Source: an uncultured Collinsella sp.
Lineage (GTDB): Bacteria; Actinomycetota; Coriobacteriia; Coriobacteriales; Coriobacteriaceae
Assembly (NCBI GenBank): GCA_902496335.1
Contig: CABVAO010000013.1
Location: 1 to 42,024, forward strand
Length of the DNA stretch: 42,024 nt
Direction of reading: 5' to 3'
The first letter of the stretch is position 1, and each line of letters begins with the position of its first letter. Of this stretch, positions 8,379 to 15,684 are shown piece after piece. A model generated the notes under the pieces. The model did not search any database. It worked only from the letters and a program-made list of their open reading frames with translations, and was not told the DNA's origin. Made by a program: the position numbers and the translations under genes.

Positions 8379-9512
8379 CTACAGGAGCTCGATTTTGCCG
8401 TCCTTCACCGTCAACCCCATATTGCCGGAAAGCAGATCGTCCAGGCGCGAGCCCACAAGCTCAAAGCGCCAACCTTCGCGCAGGCGGCTCTGCTCGGGAT
8501 GCTCAATGTAGTCGGCCAGGTCATCGCGCGAGGCAATGACCGAGGTCGCAACGCCTGAGCGCTCGGCAACCAGGCGGATAAGCGCATACATAAGGTCAGT
8601 CACGCTCTCCAGCTCCGGCGAAATCTGACGATGTCCGCGCACCAAGAGCGGCAGGCGATCGTGCGGACAGCTCGCACCGCGCTTGATGGCCATGAGCGCA
8701 CCGTCCACGTCGCGCTCCCCCAATTGATCGGTACCGCGAATGCTACGGAACTCCTCAACGCGCACGGGATTGCGCTTAACGAGCGCTAGCAGCGTGTCGT
8801 CGGACATGACCCACTTGCGTGGGATGTTGCGCCGCTCGGCGCGGTCCTCGCGCCAGGCGGCGAGCTCGCGCGCGATACCCAGCTGATGACGGCTGCACGA
8901 ATTGATGCGCTTGACCTTGCGGAACGCCTCGTGGCGATCGGCGCGATAGTGCGACTCGTCAGCCAGCGGGCGCAGCTCGTCGAGCACCCAGTCCACACGG
9001 CCCAGCTCGCGCAGGCGGCTCATCATCTCGGTATAGGCGACGATCAGGTACTTGACGTCATCGATCGCATACTCAATCTGCTTATCGGTCAGCGGGCGGC
9101 GCGACCAGTCGGTCAGTGACTCGGTCTTGGGCAGCGATACGCCGCAGAACGTCTGAACAAGCGCGCCATACGAAATCTGCTGGCGCTCGCCCAAAAAGGC
9201 GGCGGCGACCTGCGTATCGAAAATCGGTCGTGGCAGCACGCCCACGGTATGGAGCATGACCTCCATATCCTGCGAGCACGCGTGGAAGACCTTGGTCACG
9301 CTCTCGTCGGCCATAAGCTCGGCCAGCGGCGATAGGTCGTCGATTACCAGGGGATCGACCGCGACGCTCTCGGCAGGGGTGGCAATCTGAACCAAACATA
9401 GACGCGGATGGAACGTGCGCTCGCGCAAAAACTCGGTATCGACGGCAATCGCGTCGAACTCACGGGCGCGCTGGCAAAAGTCGAGTAGAGCCTGATGTGT
9501 GGAAATGTACAT
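8379..9512 (-). CDS. rnd: Ribonuclease D
   Basis: A 377-residue DEDD-type 3'-5' exoribonuclease used in tRNA 3' maturation and RNA turnover. The DnaQ-like domain shows DTEFLRE (25-31), HACSQDMEVML with Asp82, and YAIDDVKYL, together giving the acidic metal ligands and the Tyr of DEDDy enzymes. A helical HRDC domain follows (about 200-290, with RIARELAAWRE-like and GTDQLGERDVDGAL segments), and a second short helical region ends the protein. Start ATG 9512 fits family N-termini; the ribosome site is weak. The gene diverges from the lipid kinase gene across about 100 bp. Confidence 0.9.
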   Translation of the reverse strand: MYISTHQALLDFCQRAREFDAIAVDTEFLRERTFHPRLCLVQIATPAESVAVDPLVIDDLSPLAELMADESVTKVFHACSQDMEVMLHTVGVLPRPIFDTQVAAAFLGERQQISYGALVQTFCGVSLPKTESLTDWSRRPLTDKQIEYAIDDVKYLIVAYTEMMSRLRELGRVDWVLDELRPLADESHYRADRHEAFRKVKRINSCSRHQLGIARELAAWREDRAERRNIPRKWVMSDDTLLALVKRNPVRVEEFRSIRGTDQLGERDVDGALMAIKRGASCPHDRLPLLVRGHRQISPELESVTDLMYALIRLVAERSGVATSVIASRDDLADYIEHPEQSRLREGWRFELVGSRLDDLLSGNMGLTVKDGKIELL

Positions 9513-9610
9513 ATCAACCCATCGAATAAGGTTAGGCCCGAAAAACACGGGTAGGATATCGGCATTGCCTTACAACTATACTCGGTTAGTCACAGAACGG
9601 GAACGTAAGT

Positions 9611-10528
9611 ATGCGCTGCCTTATCATCCACAACCCGGCATCGGGCCCCAGCTCAGATGAAATCTTCGCATTCACGCACGCCCTTGCACAGGGCGGCGAC
9701 GAGGTCGTGATGCGCTTTATCGGCGATGGCATGGAACCCGAGGACGCCGTGGCAGACGTGCGCGAGTTTGACCGCGTGGTCGTTTCGGGCGGCGACGGCA
9801 CTGTCTCCAACGTGCTCGACCAGATGCGCGGATGCGGTGTCCCCACGCTCGTCTTCCCCTCCGGTACGGCCTGCCTGTTCTTCAACAACATCGGCAATGC
9901 CCCCGAGGCGGCGGCGCTCGCCAAGGCCTGCCGTGCCGGTCGCACGGTCAAAGTCGACATGGGCGAGCTCTTTTGGCTCGACGAGAACGGCAACGAGAAG
10001 CGCCACGGCTTCATCATCATCGCCGGCTCGGGCTTCGACGCCGAGATCATGATGAAGGCCGCCCCCACCAAAAACGACATCGGCGAGATCGCTTACTTCC
10101 TCTCCGCGCTCGCCACGCCCAATCCCACGGTGGCGCACTTTACGATTGAGCATGACGGCATTGTCGAGGAGCTCGACGGCATCTGCTGCATGGCCGGCAA
10201 CACCTCGGTCATCCAAAACGACATCAACCTGTTCCCCGACTGCCGTATGAACGATGGCATGGTCGACATTGCGGTCATCGAACCCGTAAAAACTGTGCAG
10301 CTTCTACCGACTGTGATCACCGCCGCACTCGACCCCGCCGGCAAGGTACTCGGCCGCCCGCAGTTCAAGATCATCCAGACCAAGGAAGCCAAGATCACCT
10401 GCACCCCGTCGCTGGGCATGCAGTTCGATGGCGAGATTATCTCCAGCAATTCGGGCGTCTTTGGAGCCCGCGCGCTTCCGCAATGCCTCGACCTCATCGT
10501 CGACGAATTCTCCCCGCTCGGAAAATAG
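9611..10528 (+). CDS. Diacylglycerol kinase-type lipid kinase
   Basis: A 305-residue soluble lipid kinase of the DagK/YegS family. It has the N-terminal NPASG loop (residues 8-12), the nucleotide-binding GGDGT motif at 60-64, a following FPSGTACLFFNNIG segment where family members read GTGNDFA-like, and the C-terminal CRMNDGMVDIAVIEP motif. Family members phosphorylate diacylglycerol or related lipids at the inner membrane face. The altered segment after GGDGT suggests a branch with an unassigned substrate. Only a weak GGGAACG lies before ATG. A 30-residue membrane protein follows after 9 bp. Confidence 0.88.
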   Translation: MRCLIIHNPASGPSSDEIFAFTHALAQGGDEVVMRFIGDGMEPEDAVADVREFDRVVVSGGDGTVSNVLDQMRGCGVPTLVFPSGTACLFFNNIGNAPEAAALAKACRAGRTVKVDMGELFWLDENGNEKRHGFIIIAGSGFDAEIMMKAAPTKNDIGEIAYFLSALATPNPTVAHFTIEHDGIVEELDGICCMAGNTSVIQNDINLFPDCRMNDGMVDIAVIEPVKTVQLLPTVITAALDPAGKVLGRPQFKIIQTKEAKITCTPSLGMQFDGEIISSNSGVFGARALPQCLDLIVDEFSPLGK

Positions 10529-10537
10529 GAGGACCCC

Positions 10538-10630
10538 ATGAACGACAATCCCCTGATCGGCTTTATTGTCATCGTCTTGGCCATGCTCGTCGGTTACGCC
10601 ATCAACGTGATTCACCGCCGAAAGAAGTAA
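10538..10630 (+). CDS. 30-residue single-span membrane miniprotein
   Basis: A 31-codon frame starts ATG 10538 behind a perfect AGGAGGA site and stops at 10628-10630. The product begins MNDNPLIGFIV, has one hydrophobic span (about residues 6-24) and ends HRRKK, so the positive-inside rule puts the C-terminus in the cytoplasm. It begins 9 bp after the lipid kinase stop and is followed by a strong terminator, so the two form one transcript. Reality is argued by the ribosome site, the spacing and the membrane-protein grammar. The function is unknown; anchoring or modulating the lipid kinase is a guess. Confidence 0.7.
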   Translation: MNDNPLIGFIVIVLAMLVGYAINVIHRRKK

Positions 10631-10663
10631 ATCCACATTGGTATGATATTCATCCAGTTATCG

Positions 10664-10713
10664 ACTCTCCCGCTGTTTATGCAAATCCTAAACAGCGGGA
10701 GAGTTTTCTTTTT
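10664..10713 (+). terminator. Terminator of the lipid kinase transcript
   Basis: A perfect 16-bp stem (ACTCTCCCGCTGTTTA at 10664-10679 and its complement at 10689-10704) has a 9-nt loop. It is followed by TTTCTTTTT. Confidence 0.95.
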
Positions 10714-10938
10714 GAGCGCCGTCTAATGCTTTATTCAGCTACAGTAAATGCAGGGTGCCTTTATTTAACTAAAGCCATAAAATGAGTATTATTATCCGTT
10801 CATCGTATATTTCCACACGCTCATCGAGTAAAAGCTGTTGTCGAGTGAATACTCTTTACACTTCCTTTAGGCTAGTAGATGTATTTATTAGCTGAAACTC
10901 CGTACGGTTTCGCGGGGTTTCAACAGTTGGGAGGGATT
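10714..10938 (+). promoter_or_regulatory. AT-rich leader with hairpin before the C69 gene
   Basis: This 225-bp stretch is markedly more AT-rich than its surroundings and holds no gene. It should contain the dipeptidase promoter, but no unambiguous -35/-10 pair was found. A 10-bp stem with one G-U pair (TGAAACTCCG at 10893-10902 with CGGGGTTTCA at 10913-10922) ends 6 nt before the GGGAGGG ribosome site. It could tune translation. Confidence 0.4.
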
Positions 10939-12741
10939 ATGAGGTTTACTCATCCTGTCAACACGCTCAAGAAGCTCGGCTGCGGCCTTGCGTTTGGAGC
11001 AGCGGCCATCATGGCCATGCCGACTTCGGCACTCGCCTGCACCCAGATCTACATGGGCAGCAAGCTCACGGCAGACGGCAACACGTACTACGGCCGTTCC
11101 GAGGACTTCGGTCCGCGCTATGTCAAGCACTTTGGCATTGAGCCCGCACACAAGGACGGCAACGAGTACACCTCGGTCGAGTCCGGTTTTGAGTACAAGT
11201 CCAAGGACGCAACCTACCGCTACACCTTCGTTCGCGACAACCCCTCGCAGTGGGAAGATCGCTACGACGCATATTCCGAGGCAGGCATCAACGAGAAGGG
11301 CGTCTCCTGCTCTGCCACGCTGAGCACCTCCTATAACGAGAAGGCCGAAGAGGCCGACCCCATCACCGAGGAGACTGGCATTGGCGAATACAGCTATGCC
11401 AGCGTCATCCTGGGCGAGAGCGCCACGGCCCGCGAGGGCGTCGAGCTCATCGGCAGCCTGATCGACGAGCAGGGCGTCTGCTCCAACGACCAGATCATCA
11501 TCGCCGACAGCACCGAGACCTGGTTGTTCGCCGCGCTTTCCGGCCATCAGTGGATTGCTATGAAGCTCGCCGATGACATCGCCTCGCTCAACCCCAACAT
11601 CGGCAACCTCACCTATAACGTCGACCTCGATGACACCGAGAACTGTCTCCATTCCGAAGGCATCGAGTCCATGCCTAAGGAGAAGGGCTTTGCCGAGTAC
11701 ACCGACGGCAAGTTCGACGTCGCCAAGACCTACGGCGAGGAGATTAGCGAGGCCGGTATGCACCAGTGGTCGCGCTATATCCAGGGTCGTGATTACTTCA
11801 TGGCTCCGCTTGCCGAGGGCACCGACTACGAGATCGTCAAGGACGAGCGCGAAGAGGCTCGCGCCACGACCGGCGCCCTGGTCCACGAGATGCAGCCGCT
11901 GTTCTTCCAGCCCGGCAAGTCCGACTGGAACACCTTTGAGATGATTCGTTCCTTCGCCGCTCGCGGCGAGAATGTCGCCGGCCTCAACGCCAACACCGAC
12001 GGCGCCTATGCCATCGGCTCCAACCGCAACACCGAGATCCACACCTTCCAGATCCGTCAGGGCATGGACCCCGAGATCGCGACCATTCAGTGGGAGATGC
12101 TCTCCAACGCCGAATTCTCCGTCGCCATCCCCTTCTACTCCGCACTGCTCACCGAGGTCAGCCCCTACTTCAGCGATCAGGATGTCTCCTTCGATCACTG
12201 CGAAGAGGAAGACGTCGTGAACAACGAGGAGCCCAAGAACTCCATCAACTACGTCCTCATGGACATCAACACGCTCGCCTATGAGAACCGCGACCACTGC
12301 GCCACCGGCGTCCGCGCCTATCTCGACGCCCTGCAGAAGGAACTCATCGAGCAGAACCTGACCGTCGACGAGGCCATGCAGGCCGAAGAAGGCACCGAGG
12401 CCCGTACCGCCCTGGCCAACAAGGCCGGCAAGGCTGCAACCAAGAACACCTATGTTAAGTGCAAGGCCATGCTCGAGGAGATGCGCGACTACCTCAAGGA
12501 GGGCGATTTCTCCGAGGAGTTCGTCCCGAGCGACTACGATGCCGACAACGACTGCCTGGTCGAATCCATCACCTACGCCGACGAGGCCCTTTCCGATGAG
12601 GACGTGACCGAGCCAGAGGCCGAAGAGGAAGAGGTCACCGAGGAGAAGTCCGAGGGCAACAACATGGCCGCCATGGCCGTTGGCGCCGTCGTCATCATCG
12701 GTGTCTGCGTCTACGTGATCTATCGTCGCAAGAAGGCCTAA
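10939..12741 (+). CDS. Secreted, membrane-anchored C69 dipeptidase
   Basis: A 600-residue peptidase of family C69 (PepD type), an N-terminal-nucleophile hydrolase that cleaves dipeptides. A Sec signal peptide (residues 1-33, ending PTSALA) is followed directly by Cys34, then TQIYMGSKLTADGNTYYGRSED, the family start. Cleavage after ALA would expose Cys34 as the catalytic N-terminal residue. The -3 position is Ala and not Leu, so it is not a good lipobox. An acidic spacer (about 550-572) precedes a C-terminal membrane span (about 576-593) ending RRKKA, so the enzyme should be tethered outside the cell. Start ATG 10939 is chosen for its GGGAGGG site; an upstream in-frame ATG would spoil the signal peptide. 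Its own terminator follows. Confidence 0.9.
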   Translation: MRFTHPVNTLKKLGCGLAFGAAAIMAMPTSALACTQIYMGSKLTADGNTYYGRSEDFGPRYVKHFGIEPAHKDGNEYTSVESGFEYKSKDATYRYTFVRDNPSQWEDRYDAYSEAGINEKGVSCSATLSTSYNEKAEEADPITEETGIGEYSYASVILGESATAREGVELIGSLIDEQGVCSNDQIIIADSTETWLFAALSGHQWIAMKLADDIASLNPNIGNLTYNVDLDDTENCLHSEGIESMPKEKGFAEYTDGKFDVAKTYGEEISEAGMHQWSRYIQGRDYFMAPLAEGTDYEIVKDEREEARATTGALVHEMQPLFFQPGKSDWNTFEMIRSFAARGENVAGLNANTDGAYAIGSNRNTEIHTFQIRQGMDPEIATIQWEMLSNAEFSVAIPFYSALLTEVSPYFSDQDVSFDHCEEEDVVNNEEPKNSINYVLMDINTLAYENRDHCATGVRAYLDALQKELIEQNLTVDEAMQAEEGTEARTALANKAGKAATKNTYVKCKAMLEEMRDYLKEGDFSEEFVPSDYDADNDCLVESITYADEALSDEDVTEPEAEEEEVTEEKSEGNNMAAMAVGAVVIIGVCVYVIYRRKKA

Positions 12742-12760
12742 GACCCTCATGTCCTAGCTG

Positions 12761-12793
12761 AGCGGGCGGGGCACATGAGTCACCTCGCCCGCT
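12761..12793 (+). terminator. Terminator of the C69 gene
   Basis: An 11-bp stem with one G-U pair (12761-12771 with 12783-12793) lies 19 bp past the stop. A second small stem, CCCGCC/GGCGGG (12797-12816), has CCTTTTG in its 5' part. The U tract is poor, so efficiency is uncertain. Confidence 0.6.
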
Positions 12794-12826
12794 TAACCCG
12801 CCTTTTGACCGGCGGGAAACCCGCTT

Positions 12827-12849
12827 GAAATCTTTTCAAAAAAGATTTC
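12827..12849. promoter_or_regulatory. 10-bp palindrome upstream of the trp leader
   Basis: GAAATCTTTT (12827-12836) and AAAAGATTTC (12840-12849) form a perfect inverted repeat with a 3-nt centre. It lies 20 bp upstream of the candidate promoter for the tryptophan transporter. It may be an operator or an upstream activating site; no regulator is identified. Confidence 0.4.
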
Positions 12850-12867
12850 CCCGCACACACTTCGCTG

Positions 12868-12876
12868 TGCTATAGT
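12868..12876 (+). promoter_or_regulatory. Extended -10 promoter of the trp transport operon
   Basis: TGCTATAGT is an extended -10 box. No good -35 is present at 17 bp, as is common with extended -10 promoters. Transcription would begin near 12883, giving about 50 nt before the leader peptide. The box lies inside an inverted repeat, CGCTG (12863-12867) and CAGCG (12878-12882), a possible repressor site. Confidence 0.5.
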
Positions 12877-12934
12877 GCAGCGCAACAGCAACTAGGTGCG
12901 ACCGCGCCACGGCATCACGAAAGGAGCCACCAAC

Positions 12935-13003
12935 ATGAAGAACACGATGAAGTCTCTCAACAACTGGTGGTGGCGTGATGCGAATACGATCGGTCGACAG
13001 TGA
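12935..13003 (+). CDS. Tryptophan attenuation leader peptide
   Basis: A 22-codon frame starts ATG 12935 after AAAGGAG (12920-12926) and ends TGA 13001-13003. Its core reads NNWWWRD, with three consecutive TGG codons at 12965-12973. Tryptophan is the rarest residue, so WWW in a tiny ORF followed 37 nt later by a terminator is the signature of a ribosome-sensed attenuator. The GGCGTGA just after the Trp codons (12972-12978) pairs with TCACGCC (13009-13015), the expected 1:2 stem that a stalled ribosome would block. Downstream lies a TrpP-like transporter, so the sensed amino acid matches the predicted cargo. Confidence 0.85.
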   Translation: MKNTMKSLNNWWWRDANTIGRQ

Positions 13004-13102
13004 GTCCCTCACGCCTGTTTTTGCGCTCTAGGTGATTGGAAGGCCTCCGGTTTCGACCGGGGGCCTTTTTCTATCTCGAGCCCGATCGCATTCGCATCAC
13101 GC
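12973..13102 (+). repeat. Long-range inverted repeat around the attenuator
   Basis: Positions 12973-12993, starting at the last Trp codon, are complementary to 13082-13102 at 20 of 21 positions; the only mismatch is A12986 with C13089. The arms lie 88 bp apart and enclose the terminator. The 5' arm also takes part in the 1:2 stem, and its last bases (12991-12997) can pair with the terminator loop and 3' arm (13053-13059). The 3' arm lies 29 nt before the trpP ribosome site. The duplex can form only in read-through RNA. Confidence 0.75.
13040..13070 (+). terminator. Attenuator terminator of the trp transport operon
   Basis: A 12-bp stem with one G-U pair (13040-13051 with 13056-13067) closes on a TTCG tetraloop and runs into TTTTT. 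It lies between the leader peptide stop and trpP, so it must be read through for expression. A competing pairing of 13005-13016 with 13030-13040 reaches the base of its 5' arm. Confidence 0.9.
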
Positions 13103-13147
13103 GCCTCCGCTTTTCTCTTGCACTCCCATTCCGAAAGGATTTTCACC

Positions 13148-13720
13148 ATGTCTCAGAACACCACCGCCGCCCAGCCCCGCACCGTCCAGACCGCCGACCG
13201 CGGCAAACTCGATGTCCGCGCCCTCGTCCTGCTCGCCATCCTGCTCGCCGCCGGCTTCATCCTCAACTTCACCGTCGGCAAGGCCATCTCGGGCATCTCG
13301 GGCGGCATGATCAGCCCCGAGTTCATCATCTCGGCCTTCTGCCTCACCATCCTGGTCGTTCGTCCCAACATCGGCCAGGCGCTCGTCATTGGCCTCATCT
13401 CGGCTGCCGTGATCCAGATCACCACCACTTCGCCGTTCGTCGATTTTGCCGCCGAGGGCATCGCCGCCATGCTCATGGCCGGCATCGTCAACGCCGCCGG
13501 CAAGAACGGTCAGGTCAAGCCCGCCATCGCTATTGTCGCAACCTTCCTGACCACCTTTGTCTCCGGCGTCATCTTCATGGTCATCAAGATGGCCATGCTC
13601 GGCGTGGTAGGCGAGCTCGCCGCCGCCATGCTGCCCGTCGTCGCCATGACCGCCGTCTTTAACGCCATTCTGGTCGGCGCCCTCTACTTGCCCATCCAGA
13701 AGGCCCTGAAGCTCAACTAA
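13148..13720 (+). CDS. trpP: TrpP-like ECF substrate-binding membrane protein
   Basis: A 190-residue, very hydrophobic protein with about five or six membrane spans, the size and build of an ECF transporter S component. Segments resemble Bacillus TrpP/YhaG as I remember it: RPNIGQALVIGLISAAVIQITTT, then TFVSGVIFMVIKMAMLG and the C-terminal LPVVAMTAVFNAILVGALYLPIQ. This would make it the tryptophan-binding unit. The WWW leader peptide upstream independently points to tryptophan. The start is ATG 13148 behind GAAAGGA; a frame open 30 bp further upstream lacks such a site. EcfA and EcfT follow after a 212-bp spacer carrying two palindromes. Confidence 0.85.
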   Translation: MSQNTTAAQPRTVQTADRGKLDVRALVLLAILLAAGFILNFTVGKAISGISGGMISPEFIISAFCLTILVVRPNIGQALVIGLISAAVIQITTTSPFVDFAAEGIAAMLMAGIVNAAGKNGQVKPAIAIVATFLTTFVSGVIFMVIKMAMLGVVGELAAAMLPVVAMTAVFNAILVGALYLPIQKALKLN

Positions 13721-13729
13721 CCCGTTCGA

Positions 13730-13824
13730 CTTTACGAGCCACCCCATCTTGGCGTTCATTCGTCGCTCGCGTACCCAAGTACGCTTCGCTCCTCTTTCGC
13801 GCCAACCTGGGGTCCCTCGTAAAG
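13730..13824 (-). repeat. Dispersed palindromic element, copy A
   Basis: Nested inverted repeats fill this 95-bp stretch: outer CTTTACGAG/CTCGTAAAG, middle CCCCA..TTGGCG with CGCCAA..TGGGG (13742-13754, 13800-13812), and inner GCGTAC/GTACGC around a 4-nt loop. Read on the minus strand it closely matches a second element at 38764-38863 on the plus strand. The core is nearly identical, the outer stems differ in sequence but stay paired, and one middle pair is G-C here and C-G there. It lies between trpP and ecfA. It resembles REP-type elements; no transposase is nearby. Confidence 0.8.
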
Positions 13825-13870
13825 CCGTCTCCGTGCTTCACCACCAAAGACTGTCCCAAACGACTAGCTT

Positions 13871-13914
13871 TTGGGGACGTTCTTAAACGACTGGTCATTT
13901 AAGAACGTCCCCAA
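13871..13914. repeat. 17-bp inverted repeat before ecfA
   Basis: TTGGGGACGTTCTTAAA (13871-13887) is followed by a 10-nt loop and its exact complement (13898-13914). The ATG of ecfA is 18 bp further on. Neither arm ends in a U tract, so it is more likely a repeat element or RNA stabiliser than a terminator. The nearby GACTGTCCC (13853-13861) recalls GGGACAGG motifs at other intergenic sites in the window. Confidence 0.75.
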
Positions 13915-13932
13915 TGACTACGAAAGGTATCC

Positions 13933-15684
13933 ATGGAAACGATCATCAACGTCGACGATGTCTCGTTCTCCTATGGCGCGCAGACCGAGCAGGCGCTCAG
14001 CCACATCTCGCTCAGCGTGAACAAGGGAGATTTCATCGGCATCATCGGGCCCTCGGGCGCCGGCAAGTCCACGCTTGCCGCCTGCCTGTCGGGCGCCGTG
14101 CCCCACCACTACACCGGCACGTTCTTTGGGTCCGTCATGGTCGACGGCCACGACACCTGCGAAGTCTCGCTCACCGACGTGTCGCAAATCGTCGGCAGTG
14201 TGCTACAGGATATCGACACGCAGATGGTCGCTTCGATCGTCGAGGACGAGATGCTCTTTGGCCTCGAGAACTTTGGCGTTCCCCACGACCAGATCGAGCA
14301 GCGCGTGAGCGAAACGCTCGAGACCGTCGGCATCAGCGACCTGCGCGACCGCGAGATCGCCACGCTCTCGGGCGGACAGAAGCAAAAGGTAGCCATCGCC
14401 GCCATCCTCGCCATGCGCCCGCGCGTCTTGGTTCTAGACGAGCCCACCGCGGCACTCGACCCCGCCAGCTCCACATTGGTCTTCGAGACGCTGCGTGAGG
14501 CAAACCGCGTACTTGGAATCACCATCGTCGTCGTTGAGCAAAAGGTCGCTCTGCTCTCGGAGTACTGCAACCGCGTGTTCGTGCTCAACCATGGCGAAAT
14601 TGCGCTGCAGGGCGAGCCACACGAGGTCTTCGCGCATACCGACGAGCTCCGTGCCATCGGCGTCGACTGCCCTCGCGTCACGCGTATCTTCAATAGCCTC
14701 GAGGCCGATGGCCTGGTAAGCGGTACCCCCTGCTTGGATGTCGATGAGGCTGAGCACCTGATTTCGGGCATCGTCGACCCCGCACACGCGGCTATCGAAG
14801 CCCAGGCGCCCGCCGGTTCCCCGCATGCACCGTCGTTGCGCCCTCATGCCAAGGACGCCGAACCCGTACTCACCTTCGACCATGTTGAGTTTGCCTATCC
14901 CAATGGCGGCGCCGCCGTACACGACCTTAGCCTGACGCTCTATCCCGGCGAGCTCGTGGGCATCGTCGGCCAAAACGGCGCCGGCAAGACCACGCTCACC
15001 AAACTGCTCACAGGCCTGCTTAAGCCCGCCTCGGGCAGCGTGCGCGTCACGGGACTGGATACCGCAGCCGTTCCCACGAGCCGCATCGCTCGCGAGGTCG
15101 CGACCCTCTTCCAAAACCCCGACCGCCAGATCTGCAAGGACACCGTGCTCGACGAGGTCGCCTTTGGCCTGGAGCTTGCCGGCATCGACCGTGCCGAGGC
15201 GCTGCGTCGTGCTCAACTCGTCATCGACCGCTTTGGCCTGCCGGCCGACGAGGCGCCCTTCTCGCTCTCGCGCGGTCAGCGCCAGATGGTGGCACTCGCC
15301 TCCGTCGTGGTCGTAGAGCCCAAAATCGTGGTGCTCGACGAGCCCACGAGCGGCCTTGATTACCGCGAGTGCATGACCGTCATGGAAACAGTGCGCACCA
15401 TGGCCGAGCGCGGCTGCGCCGTAATCATGGTCTGCCACGATATGGAAGTCGTCTCGGATTTTGCCGAGCGCATTGTGGTAATGGCCGACGGTCGCATCCT
15501 CGACCGCGGTCGCACGCACGAGCTATTCTCGAACATCGATCTCATGCGGCGTGCCTACGTGGAGCCTCCCCAGGTTATTGAACTCTCGCGCCGTCTGGCA
15601 TCTTCCGTCTCGCCCGCTTTTGCGCAGGTGAGCGAGGTCACCGATGTCGTTCGAATTACCAAGGAGATGGTCCACCGTGGTTAA
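13933..15684 (+). CDS. ecfA: ECF transporter ATPase, fused A-A subunits
   Basis: A 583-residue protein with two ABC ATPase domains in one chain, equivalent to EcfA1 plus EcfA2. Domain 1 has Walker A GPSGAGKST (39-47), signature LSGGQKQKVAIA and Walker B VLVLDEPTAALD. A linker at about 270-310 leads to domain 2 with GQNGAGKTT (346-354), LSRGQRQMVALA and IVVLDEPTSGLD. The second signature has Arg where Gly is usual (LSRGQ). The protein powers uptake by the EcfT-S complex at the inner membrane face. The start is ATG 13933 behind GAAAGG. Its stop overlaps the ecfT start by 8 nt. It may also serve S components encoded elsewhere. Confidence 0.93.
   Translation: METIINVDDVSFSYGAQTEQALSHISLSVNKGDFIGIIGPSGAGKSTLAACLSGAVPHHYTGTFFGSVMVDGHDTCEVSLTDVSQIVGSVLQDIDTQMVASIVEDEMLFGLENFGVPHDQIEQRVSETLETVGISDLRDREIATLSGGQKQKVAIAAILAMRPRVLVLDEPTAALDPASSTLVFETLREANRVLGITIVVVEQKVALLSEYCNRVFVLNHGEIALQGEPHEVFAHTDELRAIGVDCPRVTRIFNSLEADGLVSGTPCLDVDEAEHLISGIVDPAHAAIEAQAPAGSPHAPSLRPHAKDAEPVLTFDHVEFAYPNGGAAVHDLSLTLYPGELVGIVGQNGAGKTTLTKLLTGLLKPASGSVRVTGLDTAAVPTSRIAREVATLFQNPDRQICKDTVLDEVAFGLELAGIDRAEALRRAQLVIDRFGLPADEAPFSLSRGQRQMVALASVVVVEPKIVVLDEPTSGLDYRECMTVMETVRTMAERGCAVIMVCHDMEVVSDFAERIVVMADGRILDRGRTHELFSNIDLMRRAYVEPPQVIELSRRLASSVSPAFAQVSEVTDVVRITKEMVHRG

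Noticed and set aside
10939..11055. Lipoprotein signal in the C69 protein
   Set aside because: The residue at -3 is Ala and not Leu, and the Cys is the expected N-terminal nucleophile of the family.
10888..12750. 620-codon minus-strand ORF
   Set aside because: Exact antisense of the C69 dipeptidase, rich in V, G, L and D as expected for a shadow frame.
12742..13147. T-box riboswitch as the tryptophan sensor
   Set aside because: No T-box sequence or specifier-loop layout was found. The WWW leader peptide and terminator explain the region.
13118..13147. Upstream in-frame start for trpP at 13118
   Set aside because: The GAAAGGA ribosome site lies between that codon and ATG 13148, and the extra ten residues are polar and unlike an S-component start.
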